Assembly (NCBI GenBank): GCA_037178625.1 | Contig: CM074130.1 | Span: 496,001-560,000, forward strand | Source of the DNA: Skeletonema tropicum | Taxonomy: Eukaryota; Bacillariophyta; Thalassiosirophyceae; Thalassiosirales; Thalassiosiraceae | Length of the DNA: 64,000 nucleotides | Reading direction: 5' to 3' | Shown here: positions 54,051 to 64,000 of the stretch, piece after piece | Position numbering within the stretch: the first letter of the stretch is position 1 | Layout: each line of letters starts with the position of its first letter | The notes under the pieces: model-generated | What the model was told of the DNA's origin: nothing | Database searches by the model: none | Seen by the model: the letters and a program-made list of their open reading frames with translations, nothing else | Made by a program: the position numbers and the translations under genes

Positions 54051-57000
54051 ACATATCTCTGCAGCGAAGTTCTTATTGTTCAAGAGTAAAAACAAGACCT
54101 ACATACCCATACCTATATACCTTATGTACACAAATGCGATAGTCACGTGCTTCAAACTCTGATGTTGATTCATTCTTATGGCTGAGTACCTCGGCTATTT
54201 CGCAAATTTTCCAAAGGGAGGCACTCTTTATTTTCTGGATGTGCTGGGGCTTTAGGTTTTATTTGAAGTGGGCGGGGAACTTTCGCTTTGTAAATAATAT
54301 GTACCAGTCTAAAACTAGTCTGTACCTTAAATTTCAGGACATCTTTGCACTCTTCGATCTCGATCAATTTCCAGCCGATTAAGCCGGCCATTGAAGCTGA
54401 CTGCAGCTGAGATAATGCTCATTCATTCACGTCCAATTATAACTATGATCGGTCGGGTATTGACTGAGATCGAAGCACTCAAAGAATGTTATATTGATTG
54501 ATTTGGACGCTTTTAGACCCCGAATCAGTCTGTTCCTTTATCACTAATAGATGTAACAATCTGTTGTGAGTGAACACATGTCAAATAGCCCATATTCTGC
54601 TCCTATCTTACTTTATAAAACGTTTGACTACCCAATAAGTCTGTGGTTCTTAGTATTTATGCCAAAGGGGGGTATAAGCGGGGCAAAAGTCTACGTAAAA
54701 ATTGCCAATTCGCAATGATACAGGAGTCTCCTGACATTGTACCAGATTCCACCCCCGTCAACTTCGGTCTAGCTCATCCTGCATCAAGCTATTATCACGG
54801 TTCATCCACATTATCGGCGAAAAGTCAGTGTATCCCCACTGTATAGCGATCAGCATCCCAAAGTATTAGCTCCACTTAGAACTTGTATTGTTGCGTGATC
54901 CGGTCTCTATCCAACAATATCTGTGATACCGATCAATCCTCTGTGCTATCAGCTGCATATTAGCAATATAGAAGCGAAGGGGATGAAATAAATGATATTT
55001 GGATCATGTCATCGCATTGTAACACCGTCGTATTAAACGATATCAATATTCGATGACCCGTCGGTGGTGCATGTCGAACCTAGTGGAGTGTATTCAGAGT
55101 TGTCGATCCGGATGATCAGTCAAGACGACTCCGTTATACTCTTGATGAGGTTGCCGTCGATGAATGGTGTTCCAATGACTTCACTATATCACTATATCCC
55201 CGATCATCGGGACCGGCGACACGATGATACGCCGATAAAAAGGCCGCTGCCAGGGACTGTATATTATGCACCTATCTCATAATCCAATGTAACCATGTTG
55301 TCAATTTATATTTCAAAGACATAATAGAAGAGATATTCCTCGAAGTAAAGAGGAGATATCGTCGAAGTGGCGATGATTTTGATAGGGCGAAGTGACGGCT
55401 ATCATCGTGGTGAACTACATACTAGCTTTTGTATGTGGGGCTTTATTTAGGTTATTTTTGGGTGGAGGTGGAAAAATCTTTCCTCATTTTCTGTCTGACC
55501 GCGTTTTATTGTCAAGTAGGAATTCGGTATCTTTAGTTCCTACGTACCCCATGTAAGGACCTTGTTAAATTTCCACATTTTGGGGGATGGTGAATAAAGC
55601 CAATAGTTGGCGATAATCAAGATCTAACTCAATCCAAAAATTCAGGACATCTTTTCATTTCCATTTCACAGGCCGCAACATGGCCACTCGTCGACTATTT
55701 GACCTCCCTCACAGTAATACGCAGGCGTCCGCACCAATAAATCACTACGCCCCGTCCTCTCCACTCCCTTGCCATGCTCTGAGTTGAATTTTGGGCCTGG
55801 TATAGTCACCAATGACTCTCAGTACACTCTGAAATGACCGTGTGTCAAAAATAGATACTTCGTCTCCATGACAATATAATCCCTTTGGGGCGCTGGTGTT
55901 TGTCTCAAGGTTCCCCTCCCGTGTTACAAAGCGTTATTATGGTCATAGAAAAGAATGGGTGCGGTTGGGATGTTTCGTCAACCGTTATTTGGAAGATAAT
56001 TTGATGTGACGTATATAATGACTTCACCCGGGAGGGGCGGATCAAAACTATTATTGCAGCAGCAGCAGTAATCATTGAAGAATCAGGTCACGCCACTGCA
56101 TCAATCAATAAAAGATTCGTCAACATCATCGAGAGTTTCATCCACAGTGTGACAACTCTCTCGGGACAAAATATTTGGAGAGTTCGTGGGGGGGAGAGTT
56201 ATCGGATTGGAGAAATCTTCCTTGTGTCTGCAGTCTACAGACTCTATTGCTTCTCATTAGTGAAAAGATCCATCGTGGATGATGACTACTGTTTTGAGAC
56301 AACCCAACAACGACGATGCCGTGCTAGTTTATTTATCAAGCCGGTGTAATCAATTACATATAAGATTACACGAAAGGAGGGGGAGAAAGTAGGGAGGGAG
56401 CTGGAGTCGACAATGAGGAGGGAGTTAGGTGGCTGATCAAGAAGTGAAGTTCACAGATTGCGGTAGTCACCGTCTATACAATTACAAGTAGTAATGTGTC
56501 GAGCTAGAAGTACTGCCACCTAATAAGACAATTCAAACTCCTGCTATTCAAATCGGCATCACTGGACTCGTCCTCTTCTCTCTCTGCTCGGATGTTCCAA
56601 GTCCCCATGATTTTGCGTCACTAACCCTACACGTCTGCCTCGTCGTATATTCTTCTTCTCCCCATAAACATTGGCACGAGCTTGTTCAGCGGATGCATCA
56701 CTTTCTAGGTGTACGATTCGATGATTGATTTGCCGTTATTTGCCGTTCCTTCAGATCGGCCGGCAATTTTTGGGACGGAGGTGGAGGCGCAACGATGCTT
56801 ATTGATTCTTCATATCTGCCGCCGACTGTCATTACTGTCGCTATCATCTTCATGGCGATGCTTGTGTCCACAAGCACCAATCGGCCGTTCTCCCTCGGCG
56901 TGCGGAACAGAGATGCGATGGCGTGGAACTTCCGACTGTCGGCATCGTCAAATAATTCGCCGCAAAGGAAGAGCCGCTGAGTTGTCTAGATACCATCACT

Positions 57001-57577
57001 TAGATACCATCACTAATTATTTTGATTCTGACATTCATGGATGCGATTAGCATTGATATCATCATCAATGCAATGCAGCGATACTTCGTACGACTGGCGT
57101 ATCTCGACGTATGTACGAGCAAAAAGATTCCCTGAAACTGAAATCACACCTCAAAACACAGCAATTCAGCATTGTCGACAATACAGCGTTCGATCTGCCC
57201 CTATACCGCCGCGGCGGCCAATACCGAGCATAGCAACCTCCTCTACAATGTCCTCGCCGACTCCCCCTGGCTTGGTTTCACTCAAATCGGTCAAGAAGGC
57301 GTCCGGAACGGACAGATAGAAAATTCAGGACATCTTAAGGGACAGACTCGTTCTTAAAGGTACAGACTAGTTTTAGACTGGTACTTTTCTGAGATGGTCC
57401 TCTCAGAACCGTTGGATGTCGTACCGGCTGGGATAGAGCGGAACTAATACGTTTATCAAGGAAATCTGCGTGCATGTTTGGAGAGAAAACCGTTCGATGT
57501 CGTACCGGGCTAGAGGGCTGATGTGTCATATAGCAGGGGGCTGATCCACCACGCTCAGCGCGCAGCACACACAATAC
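54051..57577. other. 3.5 kb without a recognisable gene; contains a 26-bp inverted repeat
   Basis: Only short unconvincing frames. GTACCAGTCTAAAACTAGTC and following bases at about 54295-54320 recur exactly inverted at 57359-57384. AATTCAGGACATCTT-like sequence occurs near 54335, 55640 and 57321. These may mark a degraded inverted-repeat element, but no matching target duplication was found. Confidence 0.4.
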
Positions 57578-57581
57578 TTAA

Positions 57582-58060
57582 GGTTACGGGGTCGCTTGTT
57601 TTTAAGGGCTAGTACGCTCTAAAATAATGTGAGGGAGCCCTTACAGGTACTTAGTCTTTTTTGTAGTGGTACAGTATGAGGCGTTTCACATCACCACCGA
57701 TCAACCATCAAACCATGGCACAAAGTTAGCGCTCTCCACCCCATACGGCACGTGTGTACTACGCCAAAATCACTGGGGTCGGTGAAATAACTACGACGGT
57801 AAATCATTACTAATACCATTAGCCGCCATTATTCGCTGGAATTCTATCACTGGAACCTTTCGAATTTTTTAATTAATACACCCACCGTCGTCATTGCATC
57901 CGACGGTACATGCACCACTCGACACAACAGCATCCTCCCCTACACATCGTTGCGGCGCTCTTACTACACAAAAATTGTCACGGGCGCTTCACCTATCAAT
58001 ATACCATCGACCGCCGTCGGAATTGTCTCACTGGCCACCGCATAATTTGAAAACAACAGC
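57582..58060 (+). repeat. Left terminal inverted repeat, 479 bp
   Basis: Ends 10 bp before the transposase ATG, so it must contain that promoter. Near its outer end TAAGGGCT and AGCCCTTA form a small internal hairpin (about 57607-57651). Confidence 0.93.
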
Positions 58061-58070
58061 AACATAAAAA

Positions 58071-59933
58071 ATGTCAGTAACGACATCCCCAATTAACCGT
58101 GAAGTGAAAGCAAGCATGTTATTTCTCACTCAGTGCCTTCCGGATGACAAAAGGAAGCTGTGGTTGACACCAAAAGAAATACGCGACCGTCATGTCCACT
58201 GTGGGGTGCATAGTTCGTTGACAGACGTCATGGTCATCAATGCACTGAAGGTGGTTAATAAAGGGGAAATATTTCTCTGGAAAAATATGTTTCGCAACAC
58301 TGCCTACTATATCCCGAAGAACTCCCCCAAAGCAATACAGCTTCCGAACGAGCAACGGTTCAAGGCAGGAGGTGGGGGTAAACGTATAAATATTAATCCT
58401 GAAAGAAATTTTTTCAAAACTTGTGCAGAAGCAGCAGACCATTTGAAGAGAGTGAACGATGCACTGGATGAGCTTGCACAGGTGGAAACCCAAACGCAGC
58501 AGGAGAGGACTGAAGCTCGTGACGAAGGAACGCATCAACCAGACTCTGGTGCACAGGAAGATGAAACGCATGAAACAGTCGGCGAGAGGCCAGAAGATGA
58601 AGGAACGCAGCCACCAGATACTAGCGTGCGAGAAGATGAAACGCAGGAAGCTTATGTTGAAGAGGAAGCTCATGTTGAAGTAGAATTTGAATCGGGTATC
58701 GACATGATTGAGGGTTCAGCCAAAGAGGCAGAACCCGTCGACCAACAAAGTTTGTGGAGTGGGCCAGAGATTGCGCCTCTTGATAGCTACATATTCATGC
58801 AATGTAACAACATGGATGATTTCATCCGACTTGCAACTGGACACTCAGCAAAGTGTGGACAGCAATTGAAACTAATTGAGCGGAATACAAAAGAGGGCGC
58901 AGCAGTAAAAGTTGGTATTGCAGAACATATACCTGACAAGGGCCACACAATCAAGAACGTCAACAACGGATTCTATAACGCACGTGACAAAAATCCATCC
59001 ATGGGAGGAGCTCAATGTGTCTCCAATGTTAGAATCAAGACTATGCATACTGATTTGCGCAGGGCACTTGATACTTGTATCGCCGCAGGAAATACAGAGG
59101 CTGCGCAATGTGAATGCTTAAAGCAGATGTATGCTACCGTTCCACATCACTCCGGAGATCATTCGCAATGTTTCCAGCCAAAGTATTGCAGTTATCTACA
59201 AGTGAAGAATGAGAATCCGTCTTGGACAGAAGAGCAACTGGAGACAGAGGCGCTCAATCGGACCAAGCGCCATGGGCACTATATGTCCATTGGTTTGAAG
59301 GCACGGACGATTCTTGAAGATGTGGTGAAGGCGATGTTCAATGAGAAAAGTATTGAACGCATTGCATCCAATGGATGCAGCAACGCGTCCGAAGCAATGT
59401 TCGGGACAATAGCAATGTACTCTGAAGGAAAGCGACTTAATTTGGACCAGACTGATGCATGGAAGGCAATGGCTGAGTTGGCAGTCTGTGTCACTGGCAA
59501 GGGCAATAAGGAGAAGACACATCGGCAATTGTCGGAACTTCTTGGTATAGAATTGACTTCGGCTGAGATTGAAAGCATGCTGAAGCAGGCGAAGAGGTGT
59601 GAAGAAGATCGCAAGAGACTGAATGGTGAAGATGCAAAGAAACAACGCATGAGAACATCTTTGATGAGAGCGTCAGTAATGGGCAAGGAAGCTGCAAAGA
59701 AGACGAGCTATCGCAGAGCCCAAGTGCCATTGGGTGAGTCAGCGAAGAGTTCAGTAAAGAAGAAGAAGTCAACTACAGTCAGGAAGTGTGGCATTTGTCG
59801 ACAACCTGGTCATACAGCTCCGCAATGTACCTTGCCCAGAAGTACGAAGAGGTTAAAGAATCCGATCGAGTGGAATGTGAATGCCCCCACACCAAAGAAA
59901 CCCCGAAAAGCAATAAAACTGATTGAATGGTAA
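58071..59933 (+). CDS. Kolobok-like transposase with C-terminal zinc knuckle
   Basis: 620 aa from ATG 58071. Residues 1-85 look like a winged-helix DNA-binding region (LTPKEIRDRHVHCGVHSSLT). Residues ~130-225 are an acidic linker. The catalytic-type core resembles Kolobok/Mutator-like transposases: IPDKGHTIKN (287-296, the usual S-D-K-N-H-x-x-K-N motif), HHSGDHSQC (359-367), and SNASEAMFG with E441 as likely third acidic residue. The usual first Asp motif (G-D-x-D-like) was not identified, so either it has diverged or the core is incomplete. A CCHC knuckle, CGICRQPGHTAPQC (573-586), and a basic tail close the protein. It would bind the 479-bp ends and move the element. Confidence 0.75.
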   Translation: MSVTTSPINREVKASMLFLTQCLPDDKRKLWLTPKEIRDRHVHCGVHSSLTDVMVINALKVVNKGEIFLWKNMFRNTAYYIPKNSPKAIQLPNEQRFKAGGGGKRININPERNFFKTCAEAADHLKRVNDALDELAQVETQTQQERTEARDEGTHQPDSGAQEDETHETVGERPEDEGTQPPDTSVREDETQEAYVEEEAHVEVEFESGIDMIEGSAKEAEPVDQQSLWSGPEIAPLDSYIFMQCNNMDDFIRLATGHSAKCGQQLKLIERNTKEGAAVKVGIAEHIPDKGHTIKNVNNGFYNARDKNPSMGGAQCVSNVRIKTMHTDLRRALDTCIAAGNTEAAQCECLKQMYATVPHHSGDHSQCFQPKYCSYLQVKNENPSWTEEQLETEALNRTKRHGHYMSIGLKARTILEDVVKAMFNEKSIERIASNGCSNASEAMFGTIAMYSEGKRLNLDQTDAWKAMAELAVCVTGKGNKEKTHRQLSELLGIELTSAEIESMLKQAKRCEEDRKRLNGEDAKKQRMRTSLMRASVMGKEAAKKTSYRRAQVPLGESAKSSVKKKKSTTVRKCGICRQPGHTAPQCTLPRSTKRLKNPIEWNVNAPTPKKPRKAIKLIEW

Positions 59934-59942
59934 ACTAAGTAT

Positions 59943-61043
59943 TTAAGAACATACATAGCAGTATCCCGTGTACTTCCCATCTTCTTCTGGGAATGTGTTT
60001 CGTACAGCATTCACAAGGCAATCCGGAAGCATCATTCTCTTGCCCTTCCCACAAATTGAATAGACGTTTGTTGCATACCACCAATATACCATGCATCTCT
60101 TCTGGCTGTTTGTCATTTTATCCACTTCTTCTGTTGCAAAGTAACAATCCTCTCGGATTGTATTCAAGTTCAACCTATGAACTGGCTGTGATTTACAGAT
60201 GCAGACAATCATTTGAATGCCGTTGATGGAACATAGACGGTTTGGAAATTCACACTTTGCATTGGAGACATCTTTCTGCAGGTTGCCGCCCGCAGTATCA
60301 TTATCATTCGCAGATGGAGTATCATTAGACTTGTCGGATGAGTTCGACAGGTCGCACGATAGTTGCTGTTGCTTCACATTCTCTGGGATTATAGCATAGC
60401 CAATCTTTCGAAACTCGACAATGAATAAAGCTGGCATTGGGTTGCTGTTGCCAATTCTGTGTGTCAGCTCTGTGAACACTGGTAACTTGATTATGTCCCC
60501 CCTTTCCAGCTTCCTTGCTTCGTGTGTGAGGTGAGTAACAACACGTCCGACAATAATGTTGCCGTCACCGTCGCACAACGTGAGATGAGTAAATTGTACT
60601 TGAGTGACAGTAGAAGATCCACCTTTCCCTCCTTTCATTTCAACAGTTCCTCGATACTTGGTCTCTCGTTCCACAACCTGTAAGATCGGTTCATCGGTGA
60701 TGGAAGATGTATCCTTCCTCCGCGCAACCTTTGTGATGTATCCCATTGTAAGCTCAATTCCACTCCCCTCAGTTGCCGGGGGGCTCTCATAATCAGGGTA
60801 TTTATCTCCCATAACAAGGGGGAAGTCTTTCTTGTGCATCTGCACATGGGAACAAAATTCACGAATATATGCGAAGTGTTCCTGTTTCCATTCATCTTTG
60901 TTGGCCTTGATATGATTGAGCAAGTTTTTATTGTTCTCAATGTGTGTCCACATATCCTCGGCCTTCATTTTATCCTCTTTCTTCTCTTGAATTGAATCCC
61001 CCTTACTCCTCTTTGGTTGTCTTTCCTCGCCCTCCTCACTCAT
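59943..61043 (-). CDS. OB-fold protein resembling RPA70 N-terminal domain, transposon accessory
   Basis: 366 aa from the ATG at 61043; the frame is open to 61070 but without an earlier ATG. The N-terminus is charged and helical. About residues 118-220 follow the RPA70N OB-fold pattern: DEPILQVVERETKYRGTVE, then VQFTHLTLCDGDGNIIVGRV, then LERGDIIKLPVFTEL, then ALFIVEFRKIGYAII. The C-terminal ~100 residues carry Cys pairs and YWWYATNVYSICGKG plus CYVCS, perhaps zinc binding. It may bind single-stranded DNA during transposition; that role is inferred from fold and position. It starts 42 bp inside the right inverted repeat. Confidence 0.7.
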   Translation of the reverse strand: MSEEGEERQPKRSKGDSIQEKKEDKMKAEDMWTHIENNKNLLNHIKANKDEWKQEHFAYIREFCSHVQMHKKDFPLVMGDKYPDYESPPATEGSGIELTMGYITKVARRKDTSSITDEPILQVVERETKYRGTVEMKGGKGGSSTVTQVQFTHLTLCDGDGNIIVGRVVTHLTHEARKLERGDIIKLPVFTELTHRIGNSNPMPALFIVEFRKIGYAIIPENVKQQQLSCDLSNSSDKSNDTPSANDNDTAGGNLQKDVSNAKCEFPNRLCSINGIQMIVCICKSQPVHRLNLNTIREDCYFATEEVDKMTNSQKRCMVYWWYATNVYSICGKGKRMMLPDCLVNAVRNTFPEEDGKYTGYCYVCS

Positions 61044-61084
61044 GCTGTGAATAAATATTATTATTTTCAAATTACAATAGGAGC

Positions 61085-61563
61085 GCTGTTGTTTTCAAAT
61101 TATGCGGTGGCCAGTGAGACAATTCCGACGGCGGTCGATGGTATATTGATAGGTGAAGCGCCCGTGACAATTTTTGTGTAGTAAGAGCGCCGCAACGATG
61201 TGTAGGGGAGGATGCTGTTGTGTCGAGTGGTGCATGTACCGTCGGATGCAATGACGACGGTGGGTGTATTAATTAAAAAATTCGAAAGGTTCCAGTGATA
61301 GAATTCCAGCGAATAATGGCGGCTAATGGTATTAGTAATGATTTACCGTCGTAGTTATTTCACCGACCCCAGTGATTTTGGCGTAGTACACACGTGCCGT
61401 ATGGGGTGGAGAGCGCTAACTTTGTGCCATGGTTTGATGGTTGATCGGTGGTGATGTGAAACGCCTCATACTGTACCACTACAAAAAAGACTAAGTACCT
61501 GTAAGGGCTCCCTCACATTATTTTAGAGCGTACTAGCCCTTAAAAACAAGCGACCCCGTAACC
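61085..61563 (-). repeat. Right terminal inverted repeat, 479 bp
   Basis: Reverse complement of 57582-58060 with no difference seen by eye. It provides the upstream region of the OB-fold gene. Confidence 0.93.
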
Positions 61564-61710
61564 TTAAAAAGCACGAGCCCACCACCGACCACCACCCTCC
61601 ACCACTACAACATTATTTATTAGTATGTATCATTGAATGAAGTAATAGAAAGCGGCAGAGATAGAGGCTTGCCCTGCGCTATTATTATTATCACGAAACA
61701 ACTAATCAAG

Positions 61711-63963
61711 ATGGCAACCCATCCAGCACTCTTCCCCTTCATCGAGAGTCGTCAGACCCGTCACGCCTACATCAACCGCACTCAAACACTGCTCTCGATT
61801 TTAACTTGCCGAGATCAAGATGCCATCACCACAACTCTACCTAACATAGCTACAACAGATGAACGCCGCCCAACTTCGACTTTCGTTATTCGCTCTCCAT
61901 CTCCGAAAGAGCTTGCTGTGCTTCTCGATCCTCAGCAGTGCAACTGTCGTCTATCTGACACGTCATCATCGATTAAACTCATGTATCGTGCTGCTGGGAA
62001 TGGAGAAGCCCGCTCTATGGCCACATGGGACGTATCATCCTCACTGAAGGAGCAAGTTCAAAATTGCTGCTTCGGCGGACAGGTCATCATCGGCATACTA
62101 CTCGACGGCCCCGATACCGTCCTTGTGGATGCCGCGCAAACAAATAATATTTCGAATATGGTGGGAATTACCAACAATGGCCTCATTCAAAACTCCATTC
62201 TCGAGCCGGGATGTGCAGTTCACAACAATTCTGATGTTTCCAATACTCATATCATGAAGAGTGCCGCCGTTATCGGCTGTGGGTCACTCACGTGTACGGA
62301 AGAAAGTGTGGCGAAATCATCCAAATCGTGTGCGTTTGACATGTACAATGGATCAATGGATGTGGAAGTTGGTCCAGAAGCGGGTGGCGGACGTGTGGTT
62401 CATGTTACTGTTGAAAGCACATTGGTGGATGTTTGTCATGCGTTGAATATTGATTCAAATGGTGGGACTGGCGCTCCTTTGGTACACTTTGAAAAGACTG
62501 AAGGGGGAGTGGTGATGAATGTACTTTGCCCACACTCCTCAATCCTACACACTCCTCAAACGAATCATGTGCACCTATTACCACATTCTTCCATTAACTC
62601 TGCAACATCCGTGTCAGCGGCTCTGCTTCTACCCAAATCCACAATCAAGAATGGATGCACTGTCTCCCACGCCCTATTGCAATGGAATGCGACACTCACC
62701 TCTCAGTCAGATGCACATCACGTATTCTTAATGGAGTGTTCCGAAGTAGGGCCACATTCCTTTACAGCAAATGCAATCTATGGTCCAGATTCGCATGTGA
62801 GTGGTGGGGAGGTGCATTGCACCATCTTTGGTCCCAATGCCAATTCCCATCATCAAAGTTTGTTAATTGGGATACTATGGCCACTAGGACGAGGAAATGT
62901 CGGATATGGGTCAAATGTGGGGAGTAATCACACCGGGCGTATCCCCGATCAAGAAACAAGTGTGGGAGAAGGAACATTTTGGGGATTGGGATGCGTGGTT
63001 AAATTTCCAGTGGATTTGACTTCTGCTCCATATTCGATTATTGCTGCGGGGGTTCAGTTGCCACCGCAACGGATTCAATTGCCGTTTTCGTTGATTACGG
63101 ATGGTCCTGGCGGGACGAATCAATTGACGCCGGGGTGGTTGCTGCAGTATAGTCCTTATACGATTGCTAGGAGTGAGGTGAAATTTGCCAATAGGAGGAC
63201 TGCCGAACGACATGACTTTTACACGGGGTGGAAGATATTGCGTGCGGGTGTGATTGATATGCTTGTTGATGCCAGGGATGCTCTGTTGTTTCCGAAAGTT
63301 CAATTGGCAAAGGTGTTCAAGGGTGAAAAGGCAGTTGCCGGGTTGGGTGCGAATCAGTTAACTGAGAAGGGTCGTCAGATTGGTATTCAAGCTTATACGG
63401 ATGCTATTCAAAGATATGCCCTTCGTGGATTGTTACATAGATTGGTTGATCTATGTAATCGTCAGAAAGGATTAACGCTTGCAGATGCTCTCTGTCACGT
63501 AGGATTGGATGGTGGCGTGAAGACATCCCAGTCAACAGGGTTTTCTCCGGCAACCTCAAAAGCGAAATCGGCTGTGGAAGTAGCTAGGGAGATCAGCTGG
63601 CCCACCCTACCATGGAACGAAGCATCTCATGCTGACCCGGAAGCATTATGGAAACATCAACACTCCATCTTGATGAAAGAGATTCCATCTATTGTGCGGA
63701 ATGGGAATGAAAATGACACGCTTACTCAACTACTTCAAAAATGTATTGCATTGGAGAACGATCATGCTGCAAGAGTGTACAAGAGTAAGTCTCGAGATGA
63801 CGTTCGAGGTGCTGCTACAGTACCTGGATACAAGGATGTTCATATTGCTGCAGAGAAGGATTCTGTAGTCTTGGCCGCAAAGGAAGAAGCTGATAAGGTA
63901 AGGAAGGAGGTGATACTGGTGGAGGAAGCTCTGGGAGGAACTTCGTTGCGGAGTCGTTTGTAA
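61711..63963 (+). CDS. DUF4954-like left-handed beta-helix protein
   Basis: 750 aa from ATG 61711 (AAGATGGCAACC); the frame is open further upstream. The central part has the hexapeptide rhythm of a left-handed beta helix (NNGLIQNSILEPGCAVHNNS; SHVSGGEVHCTIFGPNANSH), as in sugar-nucleotide acyl- and nucleotidyl-transferases. GSNHTGRIPDQE, TFWGLGCVVKFPVD and QLPFSLITDGPGG match my recollection of the bacterial DUF4954 family. A helical C-terminus of ~150 residues follows. Function of the family is not known; a sugar-nucleotide role is plausible. No signal peptide. Its 5' flank begins 148 bp after the transposon. Confidence 0.75.
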   Translation: MATHPALFPFIESRQTRHAYINRTQTLLSILTCRDQDAITTTLPNIATTDERRPTSTFVIRSPSPKELAVLLDPQQCNCRLSDTSSSIKLMYRAAGNGEARSMATWDVSSSLKEQVQNCCFGGQVIIGILLDGPDTVLVDAAQTNNISNMVGITNNGLIQNSILEPGCAVHNNSDVSNTHIMKSAAVIGCGSLTCTEESVAKSSKSCAFDMYNGSMDVEVGPEAGGGRVVHVTVESTLVDVCHALNIDSNGGTGAPLVHFEKTEGGVVMNVLCPHSSILHTPQTNHVHLLPHSSINSATSVSAALLLPKSTIKNGCTVSHALLQWNATLTSQSDAHHVFLMECSEVGPHSFTANAIYGPDSHVSGGEVHCTIFGPNANSHHQSLLIGILWPLGRGNVGYGSNVGSNHTGRIPDQETSVGEGTFWGLGCVVKFPVDLTSAPYSIIAAGVQLPPQRIQLPFSLITDGPGGTNQLTPGWLLQYSPYTIARSEVKFANRRTAERHDFYTGWKILRAGVIDMLVDARDALLFPKVQLAKVFKGEKAVAGLGANQLTEKGRQIGIQAYTDAIQRYALRGLLHRLVDLCNRQKGLTLADALCHVGLDGGVKTSQSTGFSPATSKAKSAVEVAREISWPTLPWNEASHADPEALWKHQHSILMKEIPSIVRNGNENDTLTQLLQKCIALENDHAARVYKSKSRDDVRGAATVPGYKDVHIAAEKDSVVLAAKEEADKVRKEVILVEEALGGTSLRSRL

Positions 63964-64000
63964 TGTTGTCGAGCGATAGTATGGTGATGGGAAGATCAGA

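Larger units (their letters stand above)
57582..61563. mobile_element. 3982-bp TTAA-flanked DNA transposon with 479-bp inverted repeats
   Basis: TTAA stands at both edges (57578-57581 and 61564-61567). The terminal inverted repeats are 57582-58060 and 61085-61563, equal in length and identical by eye. They begin GGTTACGGGGTCGCTTG. Two convergent genes fill the interior, a transposase-like protein and an OB-fold protein, with stop codons 9 bp apart. A TTAA duplication is shared by piggyBac and Kolobok elements; the transposase motifs favour Kolobok. Identical ends and open genes suggest a recent, possibly active, insertion. Confidence 0.92.

Noticed and set aside
1..64000. tRNA and rRNA genes
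   Set aside because: No stretch matched a tRNA cloverleaf with conserved A and B boxes or any rRNA segment I could recognise; the 80-84 bp foldbacks lack those boxes.

Overview
The window looks like nuclear DNA of a diatom, probably a centric one; this is inferred from gene content, not from a marker gene. The clues are short GT-AG introns (75-215 bp), BspA-type leucine-rich-repeat proteins in several broken copies, secreted prolyl-4-hydroxylase-like enzymes, ankyrin and RING proteins, long acidic or Gln/Ser-rich disordered proteins, and TTAGGG telomere-type repeats. Two runs of exactly 500 N (34551-35050 and 53551-54050) are scaffold gaps.

Left third (1-28980), gene-rich. In order: an XPG/FEN1-like nuclease gene interrupted by an in-frame TAG; an unknown 298-aa gene; a broken LRR gene; a two-exon B12D-like mitochondrial gene; a head-to-head pair of 2-oxoglutarate oxygenase genes (a five-exon one with C-terminal ankyrin repeats, and one with an N-terminal region resembling the VHL beta domain); a disordered Arg/Ser-rich protein; a decayed ankyrin gene; the intact LRR gene; a RING protein with a small fragment of itself upstream; a second LRR pseudogene; and a duplicated SET-domain gene. 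The second SET copy is frameshifted, carries a different 5' end, and has a 72-bp perfect palindrome behind it. Between the SET copies lie three short inverted-repeat elements with visible target duplications.

Middle (29000-49450), repeat-rich. It holds a dehydrogenase-like gene with four +1 shifts, mosaic copies of repeat blocks A, B and C, a 1889-bp inverted-repeat transposon whose empty site is also in the window, a 114-bp minisatellite, and 932-bp and 436-bp tandem units. The only convincing gene here is a small two-exon coiled-coil gene.

Right third (49454-63963) holds the two most interesting systems. First, (TTAGGG)5 runs directly into a 3853-bp Penelope-like retroelement without a GIY-YIG endonuclease. 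Its orientation is the one expected for priming from a telomeric G-strand. It has two ORFs overlapping in the -1 frame with a slippery heptamer, a strong 3' hairpin, a second head-to-tail copy, and a candidate hammerhead ribozyme in the repeated end. Second, a 3982-bp transposon is flanked by TTAA and has 479-bp terminal inverted repeats identical by eye. It encodes a Kolobok-like transposase with a zinc knuckle and, convergently, a protein with an RPA70N-like OB fold. A DUF4954-like beta-helix protein gene follows it.
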